Below are positions 1 to 8,347 of a stretch of 28,310 bases of DNA, piece after piece (the first letter of the stretch is position 1; each line of letters starts with the position of its first letter). The position numbers were made by a program, and so were the translations under genes. The notes below the pieces were generated by a model. It had not been told where the DNA came from and did no database searches. It was given only the letters and a program-made list of their open reading frames with translations. The DNA comes from Bacteroidales bacterium H5 (lineage in GTDB: Bacteria; Bacteroidota; Bacteroidia; Bacteroidales; Muribaculaceae), in contig DAAQ01000035.1 of NCBI GenBank assembly GCA_001701225.1, forward strand, positions 1 through 28,310. Reading direction: 5' to 3'.

Positions 1-347
1 TGCGGCCCCCGCATGGGGGTCGTGGAATACCAGTCTGACATTCTCGGTATGTTGTCATGATGAAATTTATTAGAATAACCTAAGCAGTTCAAATGCCCCT
101 CGATAACTCATTCGGGACACTGCAAAGTTAGGTGATTCAGCCCGCATATACCTAATTTTTGCCCTGAAAAAATCTATCACCTCAATTTGTAAAGCGTTAA
201 TAACCAGATATATAACAAGCGACAGATTAGAAAAATCTATCGCTTTTTTAGCATAGCGCCGAAATATCGTTATAACGTACTGTATATCAATAGCTTATAC
301 AGCAAGGGCAACCATCCCATACATCTAAACAGCTATCAGCCAACGCA
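1..347. other. AT-rich left edge without a secure gene
   Basis: No gene can be assigned confidently here. Two short edge-truncated readings exist. A plus-strand frame is open from base 1 and stops at 58-60. A minus-strand frame could start with ATG at 58-56 and run off the left edge. Neither is long enough to recognise. A minus-strand TAACTTTG box at 130-123 resembles a Bacteroidetes -7 element and would suit the minus reading, but no -33 box sits at the usual spacing. A hairpin with a T run at 218-249 would suit termination of the plus reading. The rest is AT-rich and shows nothing recognisable. Confidence 0.3.
218..249 (+). terminator. Possible rho-independent terminator (plus strand)
   Basis: An 11-bp stem with one mismatch (218-228 against 234-244) encloses a 5-nt loop and is followed by a short T run. 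It could end a plus-strand transcript entering from the left edge. The stem is AT-rich, so confidence is low. Confidence 0.35.
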
Positions 348-2102
348 CTAACCTATATAAGACAGGTATTCATCCTTATATTCCGAATTTGAGGCGGCGA
401 TTTTACGTTTCAATTTTGACTTGTGATTATATACCACCTCTGTCTTCAAATCCTGTAGAATACTTATGGCTCTTGGAGAAAAATCAAGTATCAGTAGCAT
501 GAAAAGCATATAGTCACGTTCCTTGACCGAGGGAAAATCCTTGCGGAAACGCACCATGACATCACCAAGATTCCCGTTTATCGTCTCCTCGAGTTTTGCC
601 TTTATCTTGTCGTCATACTGTATGCCATTGATTATTTCCAGGACATCGGAGGAAATCTTATCCTTCTCATTCGACTGGCCCTTAAACTGGAAATATACGG
701 AACACAGACGGTCGAGATGCTCAAACCGTCCGGCAAGGAGATGCCTGATCTCGTCCCTCGCAATTGCCGGTACTGACGCTGTGGATCCTCTATGCGATTC
801 CTCCCGGATACGTTCAAGCTCGCTGTCTCGCTGTGACAGTTTATTCACCAACTTATCCCTGTCCGTCTTCATATCATCAAGCTGGCTGCTTTTCTCAAAC
901 AGAATCTTCTCTAAGTTCTGAGCTTCAGATATCCTCGCCTCAATCTGACTGCTGAGAAGATTGGTGCGGTAACGGAAGAATATATATGCGAAGGCCAATA
1001 ATATTATGGTAACTATAATGACGGATACCAGGGTCATCTTTGATTTTGAAATCTGTTCAATAGCTGCCTTTTCTTCAAGTCCGTAATATTCAGATATGGT
1101 TCTGGCGTAATTTCTTGTAAAAAGTTTTTTGACCTCGTTATTCTGATATTCAAGCATTTTCCCTTGGAGACGGTTGGCTGATTCAAACTCCTTGGCTCTT
1201 TCATATAGCATGACCTGTAATCCGTAGGTGTCGGATTGTCGTGCATTAAGAGAGTCTTGACACTCTTGTGCCTTCACGGGATTACCCATGACAAGGTATG
1301 ATTCTCCAAGTAGCTCATAATCATCATCCAGCAACGCTTGGGAACGCAACGAGCGGAGTGTTTCTAAATATTTGATTGTTTCATCATATTCATTACTGTA
1401 AAAATTTGCTCCGGCAATATTCCTTAGGGCATTGACTTTCAAATCGTCATTTCCCACACTGTCGGCATATCCGAGGGCTTGATAAGCAAATTTCAGGGCA
1501 GTCTCATTATCACCCTTCACTATATTGGCTCTTGAGAGGTCTACCAGTCCCCATCCGGTATATTTCTGTGTAGGTGCCAGCCTGAAATGTTCATAGGAGA
1601 CAGTATAATAGTGGATTGCACTGGACGCGTCATAAAGCGCCCTGAAGCAGTCTGCTATCGTACGGTAGATCAGGCCGAGGCGGAGGTGGTCGGAGGTTGT
1701 GAGGGCGTGTTTCTCGGCGCGTAGGCCGTCGACAATGGCCTGTTCGTAATTGCTGTTATTGTACCTGACGATGGCGGAGTAGTAGAACGCCCGGGCCTTT
1801 TCCTCGGGGGAGCCGTGGGTGAGATAGTAGTCGGCGCCTACGGTGATGAGCGAGTCGTCATAGACAGGCACATAGGCCATGTGCCGTGCCTCGGTAAGCG
1901 ACACGGCATACATGGCCTTTGTCTCGTCGCTGTTGAGGGTGGCGGGGTCGAGGGCGTCGAGGATGGCGAGAGCTGAGTCGGGGGCGGTGGCCATGATGGA
2001 GTCGGCGCGGGCCAGCGCCTCGCGCGTAGACGCGGGGGTGCAGCCTGTGAGCCAAATGCAAAGCAGGGCTAAGGCAGATGTTATGGCCGGGAGAGTCTTC
2101 AT
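348..2102 (-). CDS. TPR-domain transmembrane regulator with C-terminal HTH-like domain
   Basis: This 584-residue protein looks like a membrane-anchored regulator. Residues 1-21 are a signal sequence ending in a lipobox-like LTGC. Residues 25-345 are helical TPR-type repeats. A strong membrane segment spans about 356-377, followed by a coiled coil at about 383-436. The C-terminal part (522-570) contains FPSVKERDYMLF and AISILQDLKTEVVYNHKSKL, which resembles the LuxR/sigma-region-4-like HTH seen at the end of many Bacteroidetes TPR regulators. The inferred topology is periplasmic TPR sensor, one membrane crossing, cytoplasmic HTH. The reading frame is open upstream to 2333, but the ATG at 2102 is chosen because it begins the signal peptide and lies just after a promoter. 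The lipobox and the internal membrane helix sit awkwardly together, so the N-terminus may instead be cleaved or be an anchor. The ligand and target genes are unknown. Confidence 0.8.
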   Translation of the reverse strand: MKTLPAITSALALLCIWLTGCTPASTREALARADSIMATAPDSALAILDALDPATLNSDETKAMYAVSLTEARHMAYVPVYDDSLITVGADYYLTHGSPEEKARAFYYSAIVRYNNSNYEQAIVDGLRAEKHALTTSDHLRLGLIYRTIADCFRALYDASSAIHYYTVSYEHFRLAPTQKYTGWGLVDLSRANIVKGDNETALKFAYQALGYADSVGNDDLKVNALRNIAGANFYSNEYDETIKYLETLRSLRSQALLDDDYELLGESYLVMGNPVKAQECQDSLNARQSDTYGLQVMLYERAKEFESANRLQGKMLEYQNNEVKKLFTRNYARTISEYYGLEEKAAIEQISKSKMTLVSVIIVTIILLAFAYIFFRYRTNLLSSQIEARISEAQNLEKILFEKSSQLDDMKTDRDKLVNKLSQRDSELERIREESHRGSTASVPAIARDEIRHLLAGRFEHLDRLCSVYFQFKGQSNEKDKISSDVLEIINGIQYDDKIKAKLEETINGNLGDVMVRFRKDFPSVKERDYMLFMLLILDFSPRAISILQDLKTEVVYNHKSKLKRKIAASNSEYKDEYLSYIG

Positions 2103-2110
2103 TGCTGTCA

Positions 2111-2141
2111 CAAAGTTAGGCAAAATCCTGATACCCGCAAG
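2111..2141 (-). promoter_or_regulatory. Putative promoter of the TPR regulator
   Basis: On the minus strand a CTTG box (2141-2138), a 19-nt spacer and TAACTTTG (2118-2111) match the Bacteroidetes TTTG / TAnnTTTG pattern with one mismatch in the upstream box. The expected transcription start is only a few bases before the ATG at 2102, so the mRNA would be leaderless or nearly so. Confidence 0.5.
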
Positions 2142-2154
2142 GGGATGGGAGGGG

Positions 2155-2197
2155 AAAATCCATGCCGCAGTCACGCTCTGCGTCACTGCGGCATGGA
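2155..2197 (-). terminator. Rho-independent terminator after the hemW-GDPD operon
   Basis: A perfect 13-bp inverted repeat (2159-2171 with 2185-2197) is followed on the minus strand by TTTT. It lies just past the GDPD stop codon at 2207 and separates that operon from the promoter of the TPR regulator. Confidence 0.8.
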
Positions 2198-2206
2198 GAT
2201 ATCGTG

Positions 2207-2971
2207 TCAGAAGCTGCCGGGGAGGAGGGTATCGGTGATGATGTAGTCGACGGGGAGGGAGCGGGCTTCTTCGGGGTCGTTGACGGTCCAGACGGCTATC
2301 TTGAGTCCGGCGTCGTGATAGGCCTTGACGCACTCGGGGGTAAGCAGTTTTTTCTCGAGGTCTATGCCCAGGCCACGCTCACGGCACCACTCTATGCGCT
2401 CGGGCCATGTCTTCTCGGCCTGAAACATCAGCGGCAGCTCGGGATGACTGGCGCGCAGGTAGTCGATATACTCGGGTGACGATGTGAGCACAAGCACGCT
2501 GTCGGGCGACGTGACCTTGGAGATGAGGGCGGCCAATGCATCGAGATGTCCCTCATGGGTGCCTTTGGGGAATGCCTTGAGGTGGAGTACGGCTGTGGCG
2601 CCACCGTCGCGGCAGATGCCGAGAAAGTCGGCCACGGTGCAGATTGAGCCTGTATAGGTCACGGAGTCCTCGCGTGTCTGGGTATAGCGTTCGGCCTTGA
2701 GGGCGGCATAAGGGGATTCCTCGACCTTGAGGGCACCCCCGAGACGGGCGGTCTTGCCGTCGTGCGAGGTGACGAATACCGAGTCGGCTGTGACACGCAC
2801 ATGCCCCTCGATCATGGTGTAGCCTCGCTTCACGGCCTCGCGATATGCCTCGACAGAGTTCTCGACCCCTCCGGCACATCCGCGGCGCCCTATCAGCACG
2901 GGGTCGGCGGCGGCAGAGGTGAGCGATGCGGCAAGAAACGTGAGGAGCAGAGGGATGCGGAATTTTTTCAT
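2207..2971 (-). CDS. Exported glycerophosphodiester phosphodiesterase-fold protein, altered active site
   Basis: This 254-residue protein has a Sec signal peptide (residues 1-22, cleavage after about TSAAA), so it is probably periplasmic. The body follows the GDPD TIM-barrel order: a GRRG start, VENSVEAYREAVKRG, MIEGH, TSHD, VLHLK, and a C-terminal IAVWTVND that matches the family's usual WTVN. GDPD enzymes cleave glycerophosphodiesters using an HRG histidine, an ExD metal pair, an HD histidine and an ExK glutamate. Here the HRG histidine is Arg29, the ExD aspartate is His57 and the ExK glutamate is His130; Glu55, His70 and Lys132 remain. The protein may therefore be inactive, use another metal, or have a different substrate. 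Its ATG overlaps the hemW stop by 4 nt, which implies translational coupling. Confidence 0.75.
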   Translation of the reverse strand: MKKFRIPLLLTFLAASLTSAAADPVLIGRRGCAGGVENSVEAYREAVKRGYTMIEGHVRVTADSVFVTSHDGKTARLGGALKVEESPYAALKAERYTQTREDSVTYTGSICTVADFLGICRDGGATAVLHLKAFPKGTHEGHLDALAALISKVTSPDSVLVLTSSPEYIDYLRASHPELPLMFQAEKTWPERIEWCRERGLGIDLEKKLLTPECVKAYHDAGLKIAVWTVNDPEEARSLPVDYIITDTLLPGSF

Positions 2972-4074
2972 ACGATAATCAGTTTAAGGAGTATTGTGTT
3001 TGATGTTAACCATTTGTCTTCGGGTATCACGAGGTTTCCGCCCTCAGTGACGGCGAGCTCGCCCGTGCGGACGAGAGCGTCGGCCTCGGCAAGGACCTCG
3101 TCGGCCATTACGGCGGGATAATCGCGGCGCACAATGGCGGGGTCGAGCCCCGCAGAGGTACGCAGGGATGTGATGAGCAGGTCGTTGAGACGGCTGGAAA
3201 GCTCCTCGCCCTCGGGCTGATGCACACCACGGCCACCACATGCGATATATGCCGCGAGGTCGGGTGGATTGGAGCCGCGCACACCTCCCACATAAGAATG
3301 TGCGCCGGGGCCCAGCCCCAGATACGGACGACCGCTCCAGTAGCCGGAGTTGTGGATGGCACGGCGTCCTGGAAGGGCGAAATTAGAGATTTCATAGTGC
3401 GCGTATCCGGCCTCGCGCGTGGCTCGGCACAGATAGGAATACATGTCGGCGACAAGCTCGTCTGACGCCTCAGTGACGCGGCCCTTGTCGAGCATAACAC
3501 CGAGGCGGGTTCGTGGCTCATAGCTCAACAGGTAGGCCGAGATATGGTCGGGACACAGGTCGAGCATAGTGTCGAGCGAGCGGCGCCATGAGTCGAGTGT
3601 CTGACCGGGGAGGCCATATATGAGGTCGAGCGATATATTGCCGACTCCACCGTCGCGCAGCGTCCTCACGGCCCGCAGGGCGTCGGCAGCGGTATGACGG
3701 CGCCCTATGAAGCGGAGCTGGCTGTCGTCAAAGCTCTGCACCCCCATGCTGACGCGCCCGAATGGTGTATGTCCGACGATGCCTTCGGTCCACTCGTGGG
3801 TGACATCCTCGGGATTGGCCTCGATTGTGGCCTCGTCGAGAGCATCCGGCAACCGCAGCGCACCTAAAACCCTGTATAGCAGCGGAAGAGGGAGGCTCGA
3901 CGGGGTTCCACCACCCAGATAGAGGGTGTGAGGCACGAATCCCCCGGGACACCGCTCGGCATATTCGCCTATAAGGGCATCCACATACCCCTCCATCCAC
4001 CCGGCCTTTGGCGTCGAGTAGAAATCGCAATATGCACACTTGGCACGACAGAACGGCATGTGGATGTAGAGCAT
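2968..4074 (-). CDS. hemW: Radical SAM heme chaperone HemW (coproporphyrinogen III oxidase-like)
   Basis: The 368-residue protein begins MLYIHMPFCRAKCAYCDFY, giving the radical SAM CxxxCxxC cluster ligands Cys9, Cys13 and Cys16. The SAM-binding GGGTPS motif follows, and the HemW/HemN-family LIYGLPGQT lies mid-protein. Length and the immediate N-terminal cluster fit HemW, a heme chaperone in the cytosol, better than true anaerobic HemN, which is longer. Many databases still call these proteins coproporphyrinogen III oxidase. The gene ends in a 4-nt overlap with the GDPD-like gene and starts 86 nt after the AddB-like gene, with a short tandem repeat in between. Confidence 0.9.
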   Translation of the reverse strand: MLYIHMPFCRAKCAYCDFYSTPKAGWMEGYVDALIGEYAERCPGGFVPHTLYLGGGTPSSLPLPLLYRVLGALRLPDALDEATIEANPEDVTHEWTEGIVGHTPFGRVSMGVQSFDDSQLRFIGRRHTAADALRAVRTLRDGGVGNISLDLIYGLPGQTLDSWRRSLDTMLDLCPDHISAYLLSYEPRTRLGVMLDKGRVTEASDELVADMYSYLCRATREAGYAHYEISNFALPGRRAIHNSGYWSGRPYLGLGPGAHSYVGGVRGSNPPDLAAYIACGGRGVHQPEGEELSSRLNDLLITSLRTSAGLDPAIVRRDYPAVMADEVLAEADALVRTGELAVTEGGNLVIPEDKWLTSNTILLKLIIV

Positions 4075-4123
4075 GGGAGGGGGGTAAAGGTTAAGGGTTA
4101 AAGGGCTGAGCTTCTGCTCATTT

Positions 4124-4158
4124 CTAATTCCTAATTTCTAATTCCTAATTCCTCATTA
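4124..4158. repeat. Heptamer tandem repeat (CTAATTC)
   Basis: Four CTAATTC-like heptamers run from 4124 to 4151 (one reads CTAATTT), followed by a degenerate fifth copy to 4158. They fill much of the gap between the AddB-like gene and hemW, beside a second low-complexity stretch of GGTTAAGGGTTAAAGGG type. Similar short AT-rich repeats are common between Bacteroidales genes; no function is evident. Confidence 0.7.
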
Positions 4159-4160
4159 AA

Positions 4161-7139
4161 TCATTTGCGGCAGATTTCCTTGAACGAGCAGAAGCGGCAG
4201 TTGTGGTCGTCGGGAGCCTGCACAAAAGGAACGGCGGGATCGAAAATCTCTGCCACAGTGTCGGCAAAACGCGCAAGAAAATCGTTGTTGACAGTGTGGT
4301 AGTCTTCAAGCGGCTGACGGTTATGGCTGAGAGGGGTCAGACCCTTGGTAGAAATTGTGGCAAAACGGTATATCATCGGCTGCATCGGGCCTTCATAGCG
4401 GAGCTCGCGGGCGTATGCGTTGCAGTAGAACAGGAGTTGCAATATGGCCTTGCGCCGCGACTGCATGGTGTTGTCAAACAGGTCGTCCATACCCGAGAAG
4501 GATGTCTGGTCAGAGCCGGTCTTATAGTCGACAATCCTTATGGTGCCCTCGGTCGGAATGCCGTATTTCCCCTCGGGATACACGCGGTCGATGCGGTCGA
4601 TGTATTGCAGGATATTGACACTGAGCCCCGGGCGCACCTCGAAGGTGCCCTCGATGCAGTGCTCGCCGTCGATAAAGTCGAAGGGAGCGGCCTTCATCTC
4701 CTCACGCAGCATCAAAGTTATGAAATGGCGCATCACCTTGCCCAGCACCTTGGCCTCGCCGACAAGGGGAGTGAGGTCACCCTCGTCGCGGCGGTTGAAA
4801 CGATGGTTGACAACCCCCGTGATAAGGCGGTCAAGGGCCGGAGAGTCGCCGAGGACACGCTCGAGCATCGCGGCTGTCACCTTCACCTCGGGCGCGTCGC
4901 CACGCAACCCTTTGTATATCTTCTCGGCGACCTCGTGAAGAATCGAGCCGTATGTGGCCGAATCCATGTAGTCGATGACCTCCTCGTCGAGGTCAAGGCC
5001 GCAGATGCGCTTGAGATAGAACGACAGGGGGCAGTTGATGTAGTCATTGACAGACGAGGCCGAGAGCGACCTGCCGCCTGGCGTCCTGAACGCCTCGAGC
5101 CGGGCCAGTATCTCAGGGCTCTTCTCTATCACGATACGGGTCTCCGAGGGGACGCCGATGTCGTACGAGTCGAGGCGGTGTGTCACCTCGACCTGCGGGA
5201 AGAGGTAGAGAAGCTGGGCTATATATCGCGACATCTCACTGCTGCGGCCACCCGAGCTGCGGGCATCGTAGAGCAGCGTGACGTTGCGCGCCCTCGATAT
5301 GAGGCGATAGAAATAGTATGCGTATATCGACTCCTGATGGTCGGTGGTGGCCATGCCGTAGGCGCGACGCAGGGTGTCGGGAATGAACGAGCGGGTATAG
5401 TGCTTGCGCGGAAAGACGCGCTCGTTCATAGACAGGATGATGATGTTGTCAAAGTCGAGCACACGGGTCTCGAGGACACCCATCACCTGAAGTCCGGCCA
5501 GCGGCTCGCCCGCCAGACTCACCGTGGCACCTCCGATGGCACGCTGCAGAAGCTGTATGAAGGTTATGTCCCTCATCGACATCGAGTGGCGCCTGATGGC
5601 GGCGCGCAGGTCGTCGAGGGCACGCAGATAGCACTCGATATAATATGCCTCGACGTCGCTGACAACACGCTCGGGGGCACTCTCCTCCCCCTCCTCCTCC
5701 GCGCCCCCGCTCTCGGGTGCAATGGCATCGAGCAGCGTCGTGAGCAGCGTGCGGAAATATGCGTCGACAGCCTCGGGCGAGTTGTTGTCGGCGATTGGGG
5801 TGAAGACAAACGCCAGCCCCGGGGCCACGGAGGCCGCAGTCTCCGCAGGTACCATATAGAGGCGGCGGTCTGAGATGAGGTGCATGAGGGCATCGCACCC
5901 GGCGCGGTCGAGACGGCGCAGCAGAGGATGTGTGAGCAGGGTCTTGACATCCTCGAAGAAGAATTGCCACCCCTCCTCGACAGAGCGGTGGGCACGCAGG
6001 TGCATCGATACGACCGTCGAGATGAACGACGCGAACGACGTAGACCTCAGAGGCAGTCCCATGGTGACGTTCAGGGCCGTGAAGCGCGGCGGCACGGCAT
6101 GAATCATGGGGATGAAAAGCCCCTCGTCGGGGAGCACGACAGCCGTCGAGATGGCATCCGTTGGGTCGGCGACAGTGCCGTCGTCAATCCAGCGGTCAAG
6201 CTGGCGTCCGGCCGTCTTGGCCTGCCCTACCCCCGACGGCACACCGATAATCTTGATGCGCGGTGCCTGAGGGGTCTCCTCGTCAAGTGGGTAGAGCGAG
6301 GGAAAACACTCGGCATTGCGGCGCAGGAAACGCGCGGCCTTGTTGCCCGGCGCACTGAACGCCGGAGAGGCCACATCCCAGTAGAAATCGGCCACACCAC
6401 GCGCACGCAGGTTGCCGAATATGCGCAGCTCACTGAGATTCAAGACATTGAACCCGACAAAAATATATCTTTTATGGCGCAGCGCGGATGTAGGGACAGT
6501 GCGCAGACGCTCGACGGCCTCGCGCACAATCATGCCTGACGAACCCGTGCCACGGCTGCGCAGGGCCGAGGTAAAACGGTCGTAGAGCGGCGCAAGCACC
6601 TCCCACAGCTTCAGGAACTTCTGTTCCAGTTCGGTTGGACGGTCGTAATGCAGATGGTTCCAGAACTGTTCGGGCGACGGCGCGTCGAACTGCTCGCCCC
6701 AGTATCGCGACAGGATTTCCTTCTGCTCGTCGGTGAGATAGTTGGCGCTCACCTCGCGGTATCGGCGCAGGTTGACAAACAGCTTCTCGGGGTCAACAAG
6801 ATCGCGGTCTACATCGTTGAAATCGCTCAGTATCATCTCGCCCCAGAACAGGAAGCGGTCAAAGTCGGCGATGTCGTTGCTGATGGTGCGGTATTCGTTG
6901 TAGAGCGTGAAGAGCTGGTCGAGCCTCGACGCCTCCGAAAGCGTGGACAGCTCGGCGGTGACATCGCCGATTGTAGCGATGGCGGGGAGGATGAGCGGCT
7001 TCCCCTGGGCCAGCGATATGAGATGATGGCGGAAAAAGACTCCCGAACGCTTGTTGGGGAAGACGAAACAATAGTCCATCATCCCCGCGGCCTCATGCCC
7101 GAGATAAACCCTCGCCACCTGCCTCAAGAACGGTTCCAT
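4161..7139 (-). CDS. AddB-like PD-(D/E)XK nuclease with Fe-S cluster motif
   Basis: This 992-residue protein resembles the AddB half of the AddAB helicase-nuclease, which processes double-strand breaks for recombination. The N-terminal half looks like a degenerate UvrD-type helicase fold; FVFPNKRSGVFF sits where a Walker A motif would be. The C-terminal nuclease domain has GSILHEVAEKIY and IRIVDYKTG (Asp871, Lys873), the expected catalytic residues. Cys703 together with Cys981, Cys984 and Cys990 gives the split four-cysteine pattern that holds a 4Fe-4S cluster in AddB-type nucleases. An AddA-like helicase partner is not in this window and may lie elsewhere. The gene is 34 nt downstream of the delta' gene. 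The long open frames opposite it are judged to be shadows. Confidence 0.85.
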   Translation of the reverse strand: MEPFLRQVARVYLGHEAAGMMDYCFVFPNKRSGVFFRHHLISLAQGKPLILPAIATIGDVTAELSTLSEASRLDQLFTLYNEYRTISNDIADFDRFLFWGEMILSDFNDVDRDLVDPEKLFVNLRRYREVSANYLTDEQKEILSRYWGEQFDAPSPEQFWNHLHYDRPTELEQKFLKLWEVLAPLYDRFTSALRSRGTGSSGMIVREAVERLRTVPTSALRHKRYIFVGFNVLNLSELRIFGNLRARGVADFYWDVASPAFSAPGNKAARFLRRNAECFPSLYPLDEETPQAPRIKIIGVPSGVGQAKTAGRQLDRWIDDGTVADPTDAISTAVVLPDEGLFIPMIHAVPPRFTALNVTMGLPLRSTSFASFISTVVSMHLRAHRSVEEGWQFFFEDVKTLLTHPLLRRLDRAGCDALMHLISDRRLYMVPAETAASVAPGLAFVFTPIADNNSPEAVDAYFRTLLTTLLDAIAPESGGAEEEGEESAPERVVSDVEAYYIECYLRALDDLRAAIRRHSMSMRDITFIQLLQRAIGGATVSLAGEPLAGLQVMGVLETRVLDFDNIIILSMNERVFPRKHYTRSFIPDTLRRAYGMATTDHQESIYAYYFYRLISRARNVTLLYDARSSGGRSSEMSRYIAQLLYLFPQVEVTHRLDSYDIGVPSETRIVIEKSPEILARLEAFRTPGGRSLSASSVNDYINCPLSFYLKRICGLDLDEEVIDYMDSATYGSILHEVAEKIYKGLRGDAPEVKVTAAMLERVLGDSPALDRLITGVVNHRFNRRDEGDLTPLVGEAKVLGKVMRHFITLMLREEMKAAPFDFIDGEHCIEGTFEVRPGLSVNILQYIDRIDRVYPEGKYGIPTEGTIRIVDYKTGSDQTSFSGMDDLFDNTMQSRRKAILQLLFYCNAYARELRYEGPMQPMIYRFATISTKGLTPLSHNRQPLEDYHTVNNDFLARFADTVAEIFDPAVPFVQAPDDHNCRFCSFKEICRK

Positions 7140-7173
7140 GGAAAAAATTTGATTAAAGGCTGACGCGGAGGGG

Positions 7174-8313
7174 TCAGTTCTTGATAAGGATGATCATCTT
7201 GATGGCAAAGTCGAAATTGACTATCTTGCCGTTGGCGTTGCCCGCGATGTCTGCGGCGGCACGGTCCATGTGGCTCACGATACGTTCGGCGTTGCCTTCA
7301 TGGATAAAACGTGCAAAGTTGCGGCTAAATTGTGCCTCGTCGCGATTAAGGTAGGATATTTGCGGAATATTGAAGTTGTAGACGAAATTCTCGCGTATCA
7401 GCCTGGTGCAATATCCATAGAATTTCACCTCGGCCTCGCGTCCGAGTGCGGCCACATCGGCGCTCCATTGGCGCAGTGCGGCCACATCGCGCGTATAGGC
7501 TTTGCGCATCAGGGCCACGAACAGGTCGAAATACATACGTGAGGCAGAGGTGGCGTCGACTCCCCGCAGGGCGCTGTTGATGTCTCCGGCTGCGATGTGG
7601 GCCTGTGCCATGGCGTCGGTGGGATCCATGGCGAGACGCGACTCGAGATATGCGGCCACGGCGCTGTCGGGCAGACGGTTCATCTCTATGGGGCGGCAGC
7701 GCGAGCGTATAGTGGGGAGGATGGAGGGAGCATCGTCGCTGACCAGGACGAACAGGGTGCCCGGAAAGGGCTCTTCGATCAGCTTGAGCAGTTTGTTGGC
7801 GGTCTGCTCGTTCATCTTCTCGGGGAGCCAGATTATCGCGGCCTTGTAGTCCGAGCGTCCGGCGGTGACCGCCAGACTGCGCTCGAGGGCCTCGCTCTCG
7901 TAAACATAGATGACAGGCTGGGCATTCTTCTTGTCGAGCATCCGTGCCAGCCTGTCAGACCAGCGGTCGAAATCCATATACGGCCCGGTGGTGACGAAGC
8001 TCTTGAACTCGTCCATGAAATCGGCCGAGACGGGCACCTTGTATTTCTCGTTCTTGACCACGGGAAACACATAGAGGGTGTCGACATGGTTGAACGACTC
8101 GTGCTGGCGGCACGAGGGGCAGACTCCGCACGGCTCGCCGCCGGGAGTGCGTGACTGGCAGTGCAGATATTGCACGAAAGCGCGGGCCATCATGAACTTG
8201 CCGATTCCCGACGGCCCGTGAAGCAGCAGCGCATGTGGCACACGGCCGTCATCGGCCATCTGTCGAAGCTGGTTCTTGACACTGTCGTTGCAGGGTATGT
8301 CGGCAAATTTCAT
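7174..8313 (-). CDS. holB: DNA polymerase III, delta' subunit (clamp-loader AAA+ protein)
   Basis: The 379-residue protein is a clamp-loader ATPase-fold subunit of the replicative polymerase. Walker A is GPSGIGK (33-39). A four-cysteine zinc module follows (Cys52, Cys62, Cys65, Cys68). LIEEPFPGTLFVLV precedes TIRSRCRP, the SRC motif of delta'/gamma proteins. Zinc module plus SRC motif fits delta' or gamma/tau; the short length, lacking a long C-terminal tail, favours delta'. The frame is open from a TTG at 8355, but the ATG at 8313 is preferred: it begins the conserved MKFADIPCND and avoids overlapping the upstream gene. It lies 34 nt after the transporter stop and 34 nt before the AddB-like gene. 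Confidence 0.85.
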   Translation of the reverse strand: MKFADIPCNDSVKNQLRQMADDGRVPHALLLHGPSGIGKFMMARAFVQYLHCQSRTPGGEPCGVCPSCRQHESFNHVDTLYVFPVVKNEKYKVPVSADFMDEFKSFVTTGPYMDFDRWSDRLARMLDKKNAQPVIYVYESEALERSLAVTAGRSDYKAAIIWLPEKMNEQTANKLLKLIEEPFPGTLFVLVSDDAPSILPTIRSRCRPIEMNRLPDSAVAAYLESRLAMDPTDAMAQAHIAAGDINSALRGVDATSASRMYFDLFVALMRKAYTRDVAALRQWSADVAALGREAEVKFYGYCTRLIRENFVYNFNIPQISYLNRDEAQFSRNFARFIHEGNAERIVSHMDRAAADIAGNANGKIVNFDFAIKMIILIKN

Positions 8314-8347
8314 GGTTTGGGGAATAGAGGGGTTGTTTAACACAGGG

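Noticed and set aside
2103..2333. A 77-codon N-terminal extension of the TPR regulator
   Set aside because: The extension is Arg/Pro-rich, overlaps the GDPD gene and its terminator, and would precede a clear signal peptide. The ATG at 2102 explains the gene better.
4203..5873. A 556-codon plus-strand open frame
   Set aside because: It is antisense to the AddB-like nuclease gene, covering the Fe-S and nuclease motifs, and has no protein-like features of its own.
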